Of a DNA stretch of 41,828 bases, positions 7,683 through 18,300 are shown piece by piece. The first letter of the stretch is position 1, and the number at the start of each line of letters is the position of its first letter. Under the pieces are notes generated by a model that searched no databases, was not told where the DNA came from, and was given only the letters and a program-made list of their open reading frames with translations. The translations under genes were made by a program, and so were the position numbers. The stretch is from NCBI GenBank assembly GCA_015232555.1, contig JADFZJ010000035.1:1-41828 (forward strand), in the 5' to 3' direction. Origin of the DNA: Desulfamplus sp. (GTDB lineage Bacteria; Desulfobacterota; Desulfobacteria; Desulfobacterales; Desulfobacteraceae).

Positions 7683-7711
7683 CTGTGCCCCCATGGGAAG
7701 GGGGCGAACAG
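7683..7711 (-). other. GC-rich intercistronic hairpin upstream of phaC
   Basis: GCCCCC (7687-7692) pairs perfectly with GGGGGC (7700-7705) around a 7-base loop. Outer CTGT/ACAG arms at 7683-7686 and 7708-7711 can extend the stem across a small bulge. In this A+T-rich spacer it is conspicuous. It lies in the message between phasin and phaC and could act as a partial terminator or RNA-processing/stability element that sets phasin above synthase. The role is inferred. Confidence 0.5.
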
Positions 7712-7778
7712 TTTTTGAATCTGTAATATACAGCCTTTACGATGCTGTGCAGTCTTGTACAGTTATTTTATGGAATTG

Positions 7779-8069
7779 TTATTTATTAATGTTACCCATA
7801 TCAACAGGTTCATTAATTTTAAGCATATCCTTAACTTTTACGAAATTTGTATCAACGTATGATTTATAATTTTTTCTGTTTTTCTTAATAATATCCATCC
7901 AGTATGTACATACCTTAAGAGTATCATTTGGTACAAGAGGATTTTTTTCAATCGCTTTGCTGATGAGCTGTTCACTCTGATCCTGGATATTGCTTATCAT
8001 TGCATAAGAGTTATCAAATATGTTTTTCTGAAAATCCATAACCTGAGTAAATATTGTTTTGTTATCCAT
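7779..8069 (-). CDS. Phasin-like PHA granule protein
   Basis: A 96-residue helical, amphipathic protein clearly related to the next gene upstream: both open with (T/A)K(I/Q)xxQ(V/M)(M/I)(D/G)FQK followed by (F/V)(D/N)NS(Y/F) and (I/V)QDQ(S/T)E. Phasins coat polyhydroxyalkanoate granules and limit their size. This copy has a less regular C terminus (VDMGNINK) than its neighbour and contains a Cys and a Trp in the middle. It is 18 bp downstream of the first phasin and 123 bp upstream of phaC, so the three genes probably form one transcription unit with the hairpin in the last gap. The exact phasin family is not assigned. Confidence 0.7.
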   Translation of the reverse strand: MDNKTIFTQVMDFQKNIFDNSYAMISNIQDQSEQLISKAIEKNPLVPNDTLKVCTYWMDIIKKNRKNYKSYVDTNFVKVKDMLKINEPVDMGNINK

Positions 8070-8087
8070 TTTTTTTTAACTCCTGTA

Positions 8088-8348
8088 TTATTTTTGTTCA
8101 AACATCTGTTCAAATTTGGCATAACCATCATCAACAGCTTTTTTAAAGTCATCTCTGGCTTTTTTTGTGAAATCCATGGTTTCTTTCATCTGTTTTTTTG
8201 CATCTTCAGTTATCCATGGGAACTGTCCAAGGAAACCGTTAAGCATATTTTCGGTTTGATCCTGCACAATCGCCATTGCGTTAAATGAGTTGTTGAATAC
8301 AGTTTTCTGAAAACCTATCATCTGTTTTGCAATTTTCGCTGTTTCCAT
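8088..8348 (-). CDS. Phasin-like PHA granule protein
   Basis: An 86-residue helical protein without signal peptide. The N-terminal half is amphipathic with a QDQTENMLNGFLGQFPWI segment; the C-terminal half is charged (KKQMKETMDFTKKARDDFKKAVDDGYAKFEQMF), a pattern typical of small phasins. It is the promoter-proximal gene of the minus-strand PHA unit and is read from the strong promoter at 8429-8456. The position opposite phaR and ahead of phaC supports the role. Expression is probably derepressed when polymer titrates PhaR, as in other PHA producers; that regulation is inferred from the family, not shown here. Confidence 0.75.
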   Translation of the reverse strand: METAKIAKQMIGFQKTVFNNSFNAMAIVQDQTENMLNGFLGQFPWITEDAKKQMKETMDFTKKARDDFKKAVDDGYAKFEQMFEQK

Positions 8349-8428
8349 TTTTTTGACTCCTATTTAAGTATTTAAAATATATTGCAAGCATTCTGTGCCC
8401 GCCCACTTTTTTTAATAATGCTGAGAGT

Positions 8429-8456
8429 AATATATAAATTTTTCTATGTTTGTCAA
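8429..8456 (-). promoter_or_regulatory. Sigma70-type promoter for the phasin-phaC unit
   Basis: On the minus strand a perfect TTGACA (8456-8451) is followed after 16 bases by TATATT (8434-8429), 5 of 6 matches to the -10 consensus. It is correctly oriented to transcribe the phasins, with a leader of about 75 bases. Confidence 0.6.
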
Positions 8457-8464
8457 TTAAAATA

Positions 8465-8479
8465 TTGTGCAGTGCACAA
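8465..8479. promoter_or_regulatory. Perfect 15-bp palindrome, candidate PhaR operator
   Basis: TTGTGCAGTGCACAA is a perfect 7+1+7 inverted repeat, placed about 9 bases upstream of the -35 box of the phasin promoter in the divergent spacer. PhaR repressors studied elsewhere bind TGC-rich sites near phasin and phaR promoters. A weaker TGC-containing element (GGTGCAATGTAGCATG, 8585-8600) overlaps the phaR promoter. The assignment to PhaR is inferred. Confidence 0.5.
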
Positions 8480-8571
8480 AAATATTAAAGCTGGAAAAAT
8501 CTATGATTTGTTTTTTTAATAAGTTATTAAATCAAGATATTACTTTATAACTATAGCTTGTTTAAATGGTA

Positions 8572-8599
8572 TTGACAAAAAAAATGGTGCAATGTAGCA
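8572..8599 (+). promoter_or_regulatory. Promoter for phaR
   Basis: TTGACA at 8572-8577, a 16-base spacer, then TAGCAT at 8594-8599 (4 of 6 matches). The -10 region is embedded in a TGCA...GCA sequence, which would allow autoregulation by PhaR. The start codon is about 40 bases further on. Confidence 0.5.
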
Positions 8600-8638
8600 T
8601 GTCTTAAAATTATAAAAAACAGGGAGTTCTAAAAACCA

Positions 8639-9139
8639 TTGGCAAATAAGATTGTAATAAAAAAATACCCAAACAGAAGATTATACAACACGGATCAGAG
8701 TACATATATTACCTTAGAAGATGTTGGAGCACTTATTAAAAAAGGATTTCGTGTTGAAGTGACTGATGTTAATACAGGAGACGATGTAACATCAGTAGTA
8801 TTGACACAGATCATTATGAATAAGGCTAAAGATGCTAATGGTCTTCTGCCTGTCTCTCTTTTACATCTGATCATTCAGTTTGGTGAAAATCTGCTGCATG
8901 AATTTTTTGAAAAATATTTAGAAAGAACAATTGAAAACTATTTAGATTACCGAAAACGAATGGATGATCAGATCAGTGCATACAATGCTTACCTTGAGAT
9001 GGGGATGGATTTTTCAAGATTAGATTTTTCAGGTTTTGCAGGAAAGGCATTTAAAGATATTGAGCCAATGAAGTTTTTTGCGGGTGTAAAAGAGAACAGC
9101 AACGATAAAAAAGAGAGTGCTGACGATAAAGATGAATAA
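8639..9139 (+). CDS. phaR: PHA synthesis regulator PhaR
   Basis: A 166-residue regulator that in known systems binds both DNA and PHA granules and represses phasin and its own gene until polymer is made. The first 60 residues contain the strongly conserved PhaR DNA-binding core: KKYPNRRLYNTDQSTYITLEDV. The middle region (VVLTQIIMNKA to FGENLLHEFFEKYLERT) matches the PHB-accumulation regulatory repeat. The last 25 residues are a charged tail. Translation must start at the TTG at 8639, as no ATG precedes the core and GGGAG lies about 11 bases upstream. It is divergent from the phasin-phaC unit and 30 bp ahead of phaJ. Confidence 0.92.
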   Translation: MANKIVIKKYPNRRLYNTDQSTYITLEDVGALIKKGFRVEVTDVNTGDDVTSVVLTQIIMNKAKDANGLLPVSLLHLIIQFGENLLHEFFEKYLERTIENYLDYRKRMDDQISAYNAYLEMGMDFSRLDFSGFAGKAFKDIEPMKFFAGVKENSNDKKESADDKDE

Positions 9140-9169
9140 AATGTTTAAATTAAAAGGAGGCAATAGATT

Positions 9170-9595
9170 ATGGGCAGAACAATAGAAGAGCTTAAAATTG
9201 GAGATTTTGAAGAGTTTTCAAAAACAATTTCAGAGTCAGATATTTATCTGTTTGCTGGTGTCAGTGGAGACATGAACCCAGCACATATTGATGAACAGTA
9301 TGCAGCAAATACCTTTTTTAAGGGTAGAATTGCTCACGGTATTTTAGTGGGAAGTTTTATCTCAACGGTTATTGGAATGAAAATACCGGGACCCGGCACC
9401 ATATATCTTGAACAGCAGTATAAATTTTTGGCACCTGTCCGTATTGGTGATACAATAACTGCTAAAGTTGAAGTGATTGATATAAAAAGTGAAAAAAACA
9501 AGATAACTCTCCAGACAAGATGTTTTAACCAAAACGGGGTTATGGTAATTGACGGCACTGCTGTCGTAAGCCCGCCAAAAGCTAAAAAAAAATAA
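9170..9595 (+). CDS. phaJ: (R)-specific enoyl-CoA hydratase, MaoC-like
   Basis: A 141-residue single hot-dog domain enzyme, predicted to hydrate trans-2-enoyl-CoA to (R)-3-hydroxyacyl-CoA and so feed fatty-acid oxidation intermediates to the PHA synthase. The R-hydratase signature is clear: FAGVSGDMNPAHID contains the catalytic Asp and His, and GRIAHGILVGSF continues the motif. The length is that of PhaJ rather than of larger MaoC fusions. AAAGGAGG sits about 9 bases upstream of the ATG. It follows phaR by 30 bp on the same strand and is closed by a strong terminator at 9632-9672, so phaR-phaJ is probably a two-gene operon. Confidence 0.88.
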   Translation: MGRTIEELKIGDFEEFSKTISESDIYLFAGVSGDMNPAHIDEQYAANTFFKGRIAHGILVGSFISTVIGMKIPGPGTIYLEQQYKFLAPVRIGDTITAKVEVIDIKSEKNKITLQTRCFNQNGVMVIDGTAVVSPPKAKKK

Positions 9596-9631
9596 TCTGT
9601 AGCTCTGCTTTTGCCGTTTAGAATATGCAAG

Positions 9632-9672
9632 ATTGCAGCGAACATAAGCATGTTCGCTGCAATTATTTTTTA
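9632..9672 (+). terminator. Rho-independent terminator after phaJ
   Basis: A perfect 14-bp stem (9632-9645 with 9650-9663) with a 4-base loop (AAGC) is followed by TATTTTTT. This is a strong intrinsic terminator closing phaR-phaJ before the DUF3141 gene. Confidence 0.85.
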
Positions 9673-9725
9673 GATTGAAATTCCTAAGCAAATGAACGAA
9701 AAATAAGTAATTCAAGGATATTATT

Positions 9726-12266
9726 ATGAACCAATTTATGATGCCTGAGTCAATATTTGCCATACCAGACTCAATAGTCAAAATGCAAAAATCAATATTT
9801 AACATACCTGAACCATTACAAAAAGCTATGGATACATTTGAGGATGGATATGACTATCTGGTTGACAGTGCCCAGAGATCAGTTCTGTTCTGGGATGTCA
9901 TTCGCAAGAGGGGAAACGGCTATTTTGAACATTTGTATCAGGGACAACCACCTGTTCTTGTATTTGATTATGAAGTTATAAGCGATGGAAGAACAAGAGA
10001 AAACCCTGTAAATTATCAATTAGTAAGAATTCGCGGTGTAAAATCGAAAGCAGGAGCAGATAAGCCAGATATAGAAGAACAAAGCGGTGTAGCAGCCTCA
10101 CGAACAGATATTAAAATAGCAGATATCAAAGCTGATGATCCACATAAGCGTCCAATTGTGGTGATTGACCCAAGAGCTGGTCATGGTCCAGGAATCGGGG
10201 GATCGAAGATGGATTCCCAGATAGGGGTCGCAATGAAGGCGGGTTATCCCGTCTATTTTATGATGTTTTTTACAGAACCAATAGAAGGTCAAACTATTGC
10301 CGATGTCCAGCGTTGTCAGATAAACTTTCTTGAAGAAGTTATGCTGCGTCATCCAGAAGCACCCAAACCCGCAGTTATCGGTAACTGTCAGGCAGGGTGG
10401 GCAGCATCTCTTATTGCTGCTGACAGACCTGATGTTACAGGTCCTCTTGTGTTGAACGGTTCGCCTCTATCATATTGGGGAGGCGTAAAAGGCGGGCATC
10501 CTATGCGTTATCGCGGAGGACTCTTTGGCGGAAGCTGGCTGGCATCACTATCAAGCGATCTTGGAAACGGTAAATTTGACGGTGCCCAACTTGTCGAGGG
10601 TTTTGAGAGGCTTAATCCTGCAAATACTTTGTGGAGCAAGCTCTATAATGTCTATTCTAAGGTTGATACTGAGGAACAGAGGTTTCTTGATTTTGAAAAG
10701 TGGTGGGGCGGCTTTTTTCTGATGAGTCGTGAAGAGATAAGGTTTATTGTGAATAATCTTTTTATAAGCGATGAACTTCAGCAGGGCTTTCTCAAACTTC
10801 ATGAGGGCAGGTATATAAATCTTAAAAATTTTAAAAGTCCGATTCTTGTATTTGCATCAAAAGGGGACAATATAACTCCTCCGCAGCAGGCTTTGAACTG
10901 GATATCAACAGTCTATAAAACCACTGATGAGATAAAAAAATTTGGACAGGTTATTATCTATATGCTCCATGACGATATTGGTCATCTTGGCATATTTGTC
11001 TCAAGTAAAGTAAACCGTAAAGAGCATAAGGAGATAATAGGTTGTGTTGAGGCAATTGAGTATCTTTCACCCGGTCTGTATGAGATGGTAATTCAAGACG
11101 ATCCAAGCCAGCCTTGGCTTAATGACCACGGTGTAAAGTTTGTTGAGCGGGATATCAAGGATATTCTTGCTTTAGATGATGGTTTAGAAGACGAAGAGGC
11201 TTTTCATTCAGTATCTGCAATTTCGAGCTTTAATGACAAGTTTTATCAAGATTTTATAAGCCCATGGGTAAAGATATTCTCCTCTGAGCTTTCCGCAGAG
11301 TTTATCCGCCAGATTCACCCGCTAAGAGTCGAGAGATATCTTTACTCTGATATGAATCCTATGATGCGTCCAGTGAAGAGTGTGGCACAGATAGTAAAAA
11401 CAAGCAGATTTCAGTCAAAAAAAGATAACATTTTTATAGAGATGGAAAGGCATTTTTCGGATATAGTTGTCAACTCACTTGAGCTGTACCGTAAAACCCG
11501 TGACGATCTCTATGAGACAATGTTCTACAGCATGTATGGCAATGACTGGTCAAGAACTCTCTTTTTTAATTCTGAAAGCCGGTCTTTAGAAAGTGCTCTT
11601 GGTGTTAAAAAGAAGACAACAGAGCTGTTTGAAGAGATTCAGAATCAGTTTTGGCATGCTGCAATGAAACAAGGTGGTTTTGAAGAGGCGATTGTTCGTA
11701 TTATTGTTGCTGTTACAAAGGCAGACAGTGTAATGGCTATGAGTGAATATGGAGCAGCAGATGATTATATCAAAAAAGATGAGAAGCTTAATAAAATTAA
11801 GCCAGAAAGACTTAAAAATATGATACGTGAGCAGTCTGCAATTCTCGAAAAAGACAAAGAGCTTGCCCTTGCAACACTTGCAGACCTGCTGCCTGACAGA
11901 GAAGATCGAATTACAGCAGTTGAGTTTGCAAATACCATTGCCAATGCTGACGATGTCTTGAGTGCAGAAGAGATATCTGTTCTTAAAACCATAGAGACAG
12001 TTCTGCTTAAAGATGTGTTTGATTTCCCGTCTCTTAATAAAGATGAACAGCCGACTGTTATCAAGAAGGAAGAGGTGTCTGTGGCTGAGAAGAAAGACGA
12101 GAAATCTGTAAGCGTTAGGAAAGATGATAAACCTATGGATGTGAAGTTAGATGTTAAGAAGGAGCAACAGCCTGTTGTGGATGTTAAAAAAGATGTACAA
12201 CCTGTGGCTGTTAAGAAAAATGAGCAATCTGTAGGTGTTAAAAAAGATGTGCAACCTTTGAAATAA
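9726..12266 (+). CDS. DUF3141 alpha/beta-hydrolase with Lys-rich tail
   Basis: An 846-residue cytoplasmic protein. Residues about 140-450 form an alpha/beta-hydrolase core similar to PHA synthases: VIGNCQAGWAAS has a Cys nucleophile (C221), SKGDNITPPQQ can supply the acid, and DDIGHLGIF the His. The next part (about 500-660) is specific to DUF3141 proteins. Residues about 660-770 (TKADSVMAMSEYG, then LADLLPDREDRITAVEFANTIANAD and LSAEEISVL) look TerB-like. The final 75 residues are a low-complexity Lys-rich tail with a VKKDxQPV repeat of about 9 residues. It follows phaJ after a terminator, and AAGGA lies 8 bases before the ATG. I infer a PHA-related hydrolase or transferase; no activity is proven for the family. 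Confidence 0.78.
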   Translation: MNQFMMPESIFAIPDSIVKMQKSIFNIPEPLQKAMDTFEDGYDYLVDSAQRSVLFWDVIRKRGNGYFEHLYQGQPPVLVFDYEVISDGRTRENPVNYQLVRIRGVKSKAGADKPDIEEQSGVAASRTDIKIADIKADDPHKRPIVVIDPRAGHGPGIGGSKMDSQIGVAMKAGYPVYFMMFFTEPIEGQTIADVQRCQINFLEEVMLRHPEAPKPAVIGNCQAGWAASLIAADRPDVTGPLVLNGSPLSYWGGVKGGHPMRYRGGLFGGSWLASLSSDLGNGKFDGAQLVEGFERLNPANTLWSKLYNVYSKVDTEEQRFLDFEKWWGGFFLMSREEIRFIVNNLFISDELQQGFLKLHEGRYINLKNFKSPILVFASKGDNITPPQQALNWISTVYKTTDEIKKFGQVIIYMLHDDIGHLGIFVSSKVNRKEHKEIIGCVEAIEYLSPGLYEMVIQDDPSQPWLNDHGVKFVERDIKDILALDDGLEDEEAFHSVSAISSFNDKFYQDFISPWVKIFSSELSAEFIRQIHPLRVERYLYSDMNPMMRPVKSVAQIVKTSRFQSKKDNIFIEMERHFSDIVVNSLELYRKTRDDLYETMFYSMYGNDWSRTLFFNSESRSLESALGVKKKTTELFEEIQNQFWHAAMKQGGFEEAIVRIIVAVTKADSVMAMSEYGAADDYIKKDEKLNKIKPERLKNMIREQSAILEKDKELALATLADLLPDREDRITAVEFANTIANADDVLSAEEISVLKTIETVLLKDVFDFPSLNKDEQPTVIKKEEVSVAEKKDEKSVSVRKDDKPMDVKLDVKKEQQPVVDVKKDVQPVAVKKNEQSVGVKKDVQPLK
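12034..12263 (+). repeat. Degenerate repeats encoding the Lys-rich tail
   Basis: The 3' end of the DUF3141 gene consists of degenerate units of about 27 bases encoding V-K-K-D-x-Q-P-V-type motifs; the best copies lie at 12180-12263. Low-complexity Lys-rich tails occur on some PHA-associated DNA-binding phasins, but that parallel is only suggestive. Confidence 0.6.
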
Positions 12267-12281
12267 CTACAAACGATAAAA

Positions 12282-12312
12282 ATCCGGCGGGTGGCTGACC
12301 TTTCCGCCGGAT
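12282..12312. terminator. Perfect GC-rich hairpin after the DUF3141 gene
   Basis: ATCCGGCGG (12282-12290) pairs with CCGCCGGAT (12304-12312) across a 13-base loop. No U-run follows, so it may stabilise the mRNA 3' end or weaken readthrough into the macroglobulin gene rather than be a full intrinsic terminator. Confidence 0.5.
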
Positions 12313-12348
12313 ATCCCTGCATCAGGGTTTATGAGGAGCAGTGTTGAT

Positions 12349-15300
12349 ATGAAAAATCTATCTCTTTCTAATGCAGTTGTTTTTATAATCTCCATTTTAA
12401 CCATTACAATTACGATATTAACTCCGCTATCCTTTTTTATCTCACCTTTTTCCACGTTTTTATCTCTCAAAACTGCTCATGCAGAAAACATCCCCCTTAC
12501 AATCACACGCATAACCCCCGCAGGTGATGGTGTTGATAACGAACGGCAGATTGTGATTCAATTCAGTCGTCAAGTAGTTCCTCTCGGGCGAATGGATAGA
12601 GATGCAGACGAAATTCCAATCACGATAAATCCTAAGCTTAAAGGGCAATGGCGATGGCTCAATCCGACCGATCTTGCCTTTCATGTTGATGCTGCCTTTA
12701 AAATGAAGCTCGCAACAACATACACCATTACCGTAAAACCTGGAATTATGACTCAGGACAATATTACCCTTGCAGAGCCTATTGTTCACACCTTTGTTAC
12801 GCAGAGACCAGCGATATCGTATTATCAGTTTATTACATGGAAATCTCCAGGCGTGCCTGTAATTGCTCTTCATTTTAATCAGCCAGTAACTAAAGATTCG
12901 GTTTTGCAGCAGATATTTTTTTCATTAGCCAACTCTTCAGATTCACCTGAGTATAAAAATCCCATTAGAATTGAGAATCCCAAAAACAGAGGGACTATTA
13001 CAAATAGCAGTCGAACTAACTTGAGCAATGACAAATCTGCATCAGATAATAATTCATCTAATGAAAAAGAGATAAAATCATCAATAACGTGGATGGTTTA
13101 TCCTGCAAACGAACTTCCTCTTGACAGCACAGTTCGTCTGATTGCAAACTATGGAATTGTATCGGAATTTGGACCTGAGCAGAGCGTTGAGAGAAAGGAT
13201 ATTGTTCAGTTTGATACATTTCCTGAAGTTAAATTTGCAGGTATCAGGTGCTATACCATAAAAGATGAGAATTCAATCACAATATCGCCGGAACAGTCAG
13301 AGTCAGGCGATTTACAGCACATTGTTGATCCAAGAGGTTATACAGAACTTCTGTTTACAGTTCCAGTCAGCTTTGAAGAGATTAGAGATAAGGTTGTTTT
13401 TACTCCTGATCTTGCTCAAGGTCAGAAAGATTATGACCCTTGGGCAAATGCGTACAGCGGTTCGGGACTCAATTACCCGCACTCAAAGGGCACACTCTAT
13501 TCAGTTGCATTGCCACAGTATCTTAAAGCGTGGCAAAAATATACGATACTTGAAAAATCAACAAAAGTTAAAGATATGTTTGGAAGACCTCTTGTTACTT
13601 CGATTGATTTTACCTTTTCTACAGATCATAGAAGAGCAGAATATCATATTCTACATGAAACTGGAGTTCTTGAAAAAGATATTGACAGCGAAGTTCCTTT
13701 GGCTGTAACCAACATCGACGAAATGACGATAAAATACAATGCCCTGACAAACAATAATCAGACGAATCATAATCAAATAGCCCAACGCAACCAGAGTAAT
13801 CAGAATGAACAGCTTAAGACAAACGCAAATCAGAATAAAACTATCTCGACAAACTCCGATAAAGAAACACCAGATATCAGAAAAACAGTTGTTAAATCAA
13901 ATTTAAGGGTTCAGGATGTTGCCTATTTCACACCCCTTGGTGTCCGCGAAATGCTCAACGGCAATAGCGGAGCGGTTTATGGGAATATCGTATCAACATC
14001 ACCTTCGGTTGATAAAAATGAGAGAGAGACCCAGTTTTTTACTGTAGTAACCCCCTGGCAGATTCACGCAAAAGTGGGGCATTTCAACACATCAGTATGG
14101 GTGACAAGCCTTGTAACTGGCGAACCTGTATCTGGCGTAATTGTAACTGTTCACCGTGATCTTGTGGAAAATTTGACGCGTAACAGCCCAGCACTTGCCG
14201 AAAGCATAACAGACCAAAATGGAATTGCCATGCTGCCCGGAATAGTGGTTCTTGACCCTAAGCGGGAGACCTTTGATAACTCGTGGGAATATAGACGTGA
14301 ACGCCTTATAATTAAAGCAACAACAAACAATGTGCAGACATACAAAACCAGCAATGTGCCAGCTCAAAATAGTGATAAAGCTATACAAAATAGCGATAAA
14401 TCATCACAAAGCAGCGACCTTGCACTTTTACCGCTGACTGACAGCCATGATTTCTCTGTACCTCTCTGGCGGATATCAGATGGAGATATCTCGTCTCAGA
14501 CTGAGCCTAAATATGCTCATATCCACGTATGGGGAACAACTCCGCAGGGCATCTACAAAGCAGGCGATACCATTGATTATAAGATATATGTAAGGGATCA
14601 GAACAACAACTCATTTACCACACCACCTCTATCAGGCTATAAATTGACAATAACTGATCCGGCAGGCAAGAATGTGGTTGAGAAAAAGGATGTTACCCTT
14701 TCAGAATTTGGTGCATTTGATGGTCAATATACAGTCCCTGAAAATGGAGTAATTGGCTGGTATCAGTTTACCCTGTCAGCCTCCTTTTCTGACAGAGACT
14801 GGGAACCTCTCAAGGTTTTAGTGACAGATTTCACCCCATCGCCGTTTAAGGTGTCAACTGAGCTAAACGGCGATTATTTCAAACCCGAAGATACTTTGAA
14901 TATTGAAACTGCTGCTACTATGCACGCTGGAGGACAATATAGTGATGCTCCTGTCCGTGTAACAGTTCGCCTGAAAGAGGAGCTGTTTCAGCCTGATAAT
15001 CCTGTAGCAAAGAGTTTTATATTCTATAGAGCTGCTGGCGGAAACGAAAATGATTTCCAAGCACCTGTTAATGAGAATAATCAAACACCTGCTGATGCGA
15101 ATCAACCGCCTGATAATGGAGAAGAGATTGAAGAGTCTGAATATCCATCAGATGTTCCTGAAACCCTTTTGGAAAAGACAGCATCACTTGACCATCAGGG
15201 GATAATCAAAAATAGCATTCAACTCTCAAATTTACCGTCTGATTCCAATCCGTTATCATCCGATTCCAAGCAACTATCATCAGGTTCAGACAAGCCTCTG

Positions 15301-18300
15301 CCCTTGTCTTCAATTGCTTATGGTAGAATTGAGGTGGAAAGTGCAGTTCAAGATGATCGCGGTAGGTTTGTCACCAATATGAAAACCGCTGCATATCTTG
15401 GCAGAAAACTTTTTGTCGGCATCAAAACCACTCAATGGGTCTATGAAGCCGAAAAACCAGCCATGATTAAAGCAATTGTTGTTGATGGAAATGGGAATCC
15501 TATTAACGATGTGAAAATCAGGGTTATGATTCAGCACCGTGTTACAAAGGCAGCCCGTATCAAAGGTGCTGGTAATGCCTATCTGACTAAATATATCAAT
15601 GAGTGGGTAACAACAGAAGAGAAAACTCTTAGATCAACACTTGATCCCCTTGAATTTTATTTTACTCCATCTGCCCCGGGAGACTACAGGATACTTGCCA
15701 TAATCAACCAGACTTCTTCTCCTCAATCGAATATTGATAAAACTGCCAGTATCATCAACACTGACAGCCACATCTCAAGCATTTCCACATGGGTTACAGG
15801 AAAAGGTTATGTTTTGTGGCAGGCTCCTGACGATTTCAGCCTTGCCATTATACCTGAACGCGATACATACAAAGTTGGAGATACTGCAAAATATTTGGTT
15901 AAAAATCCCTTTCCCGGTGCTTACGCCCTTATAAGCGTGGAGCGATACGGCATTCTTCGTCAGTGGGTTGAACGTCTGGAAAACGCTACACAGGTTGTTG
16001 AGATTCCTGTTCAGTCAAGTGACGTGCCCGGATTTTTTCTCTCTGTGACAGTTATATCTCCAAGAGCAGGGGATAGTTTAAATGAACCGCCTCCGCCAGA
16101 TGGAGTTGATCTTGGAAAACCGACATTCAGATTGGGTTATGTTAAAACCAAGGTAAAGGAATCAGAACACGATATCAGTATCAAGGTTTTGCCCGAGAAA
16201 TTGACATATAAACCCGGAGATACAGTAAGGGTAAAGATTAACGCTGAAACAGGGTTAAAAGAAAATCAGACTCAGGATAATACTCAGAATAAAAATAAAG
16301 AGCATAAGATTACTCAAGAGATACCAGCCATCAGGAACAAAGAGAAGATTGAACTTGCAGTTGCGGTGCTTGACGAGTCTGTGTTTGATCTGATTATATC
16401 AGGTAGGGAACATTTTGATATTTTCAAGGGATTCCACACATTAGACGGACTTGATGTTGAGAACTACAGCCTTCTTACCAATATGATAGGCAGGCGAAAG
16501 TTTGAGAAAAAAGGGGCAAAAGTTGGCGGAGATGGCGGTGCTGGCATGAAAATGCGGTCATCTTTTAAATATGTGAGCTATTGGAATCCATCGTTAGTTA
16601 CTGACGAAAATGGAAACGCTGATATTGAATTTACAGCACCTGATAATCTTACTGGCTGGAAAATCTTTGTGATGGCAGTAACCCCGACCGATAGAATGGG
16701 TCTTGGAGAGGGTGGTTTTAAGGTAAATCGTCCAACTGAAATCAGACCTGTCATGCCAAATCAGGTAACAGCAGGAGATTCGTTTGAAGCGGGTTTCAGC
16801 GTGATGAACAGAACCGACAAACCAAGAACCCTGCATGTTGCAATCAAAATAGATAGTAGTAATAACGAGATAAAACAGGATATTACCCTTTTACCCTTCA
16901 AACGGCAGACAGTTTTTATTCCTGTAAGTTCAGAAGCAACCATCACCACCGCATCATCATCAGGAACCATAACATTCACAGCACAGGCACAGGATGACCT
17001 TGACGGTGATGCAGTAATCCATACCCTTCAAGTGAATAAAAAGATATCTTTAATAACAGTGATGAATTACGGCATGATAAGTCAGGAAACCATCCGGAAA
17101 AGTATTAATGATAAAAATATTAACGGAAGAAATCAAAGCTCTAATACACAACAGATCATAACAGAAAAACTTCTCTATCCTGAAAATATCCACACTGAGA
17201 CGGGAGAGACTAAAATCAACTTATATCCTACCGTTCTTGGAAACATGGAGGAAGCATTCAGATACATGTCCCAATACCCTTATGGATGCTGGGAGCAAAA
17301 ATTGAGCAAAGCTGTAATGGCTTCCCATTTTATGGAGCTCAAAGATTATCTACCTACAAGAAACGGCGAATTTACCGACAATGAAGAATCTGCCGAAAAC
17401 GCCTCAACCTCTGAAACTGGTTTTTTCTCATGGCAAGAAGCACCAGAACTTCCTGATAAAACCTTGAAACAGGCTGTTCAGTTTCAGGCACCAAACGGCG
17501 GAATGGCATATTTCACACCAGATGACAATTATGTCTGTCCATATCTTTCTGCATACACAGCCCTTGCATTTGAATGGTTAAAATCAAGAGGAATTGATGT
17601 GCCTCAGGATGTTGAGGATAGGTTGTCAGGTTACCTTGCAACTCTTTTAAGAAAAGATATTTTTCCAAGTTTTGAAAATAGCGGTTTTATAGATACAAGC
17701 TACAGTACAGGTATGGCTTCTACAGTTCGAGCAGTTTCACTTGCAGCATTGGCAAGGGGTGGCAAAATCAATCTTTCAGACATCATCCGCTATGAAAATC
17801 ACGTAAAAGAGATGAGTCTTTTTGGCAAAGCACATTTTCTCATGGCTGCAATGCAGGTAAAGGGTGCTGAACAGATCGTTCAGAAGGTATGGGAGATGAT
17901 TCTTTCAAGCTGTCATTACAGTGCTGGAAAGGTTGTTTTTAGTGAGACTCTTGACACTGGCTTTTCGCGTATTCTTGAATCCTCAACCAGAACTCAGGGA
18001 GCGATTTTATCTGTGATTGTGCAGTATGGACGTATTGCAGCAACAAACGGCAGCCAAAGGGAAAAGGTGAAGAATGCTAATCCAAAAGAGGCAAAGAAAA
18101 ACAGAGCAGAAGAGGCAAGAGAACTTGCATTCAAATTGGTTCGCACAATTACAGCAAATAGAGGCAGGGATAACTCAGGAGAGAATACGCAGGAAAATAT
18201 TTTTTGCATGAACGGCCTTGCAGATTACAGTGCTCAATATGAGAGATTTGAGGGCAGGGCAGGGCAGAAATACGATAAGAATGGAAAAGAGATAAAACAA

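Noticed and set aside
11765-12322. Long Ser-rich open frame on the minus strand opposite the DUF3141 tail
   Set aside because: It is the mirror image of the Lys/Asp/Glu-rich repeat tail and of the hairpin, with no ribosome site; its composition follows from the other strand.
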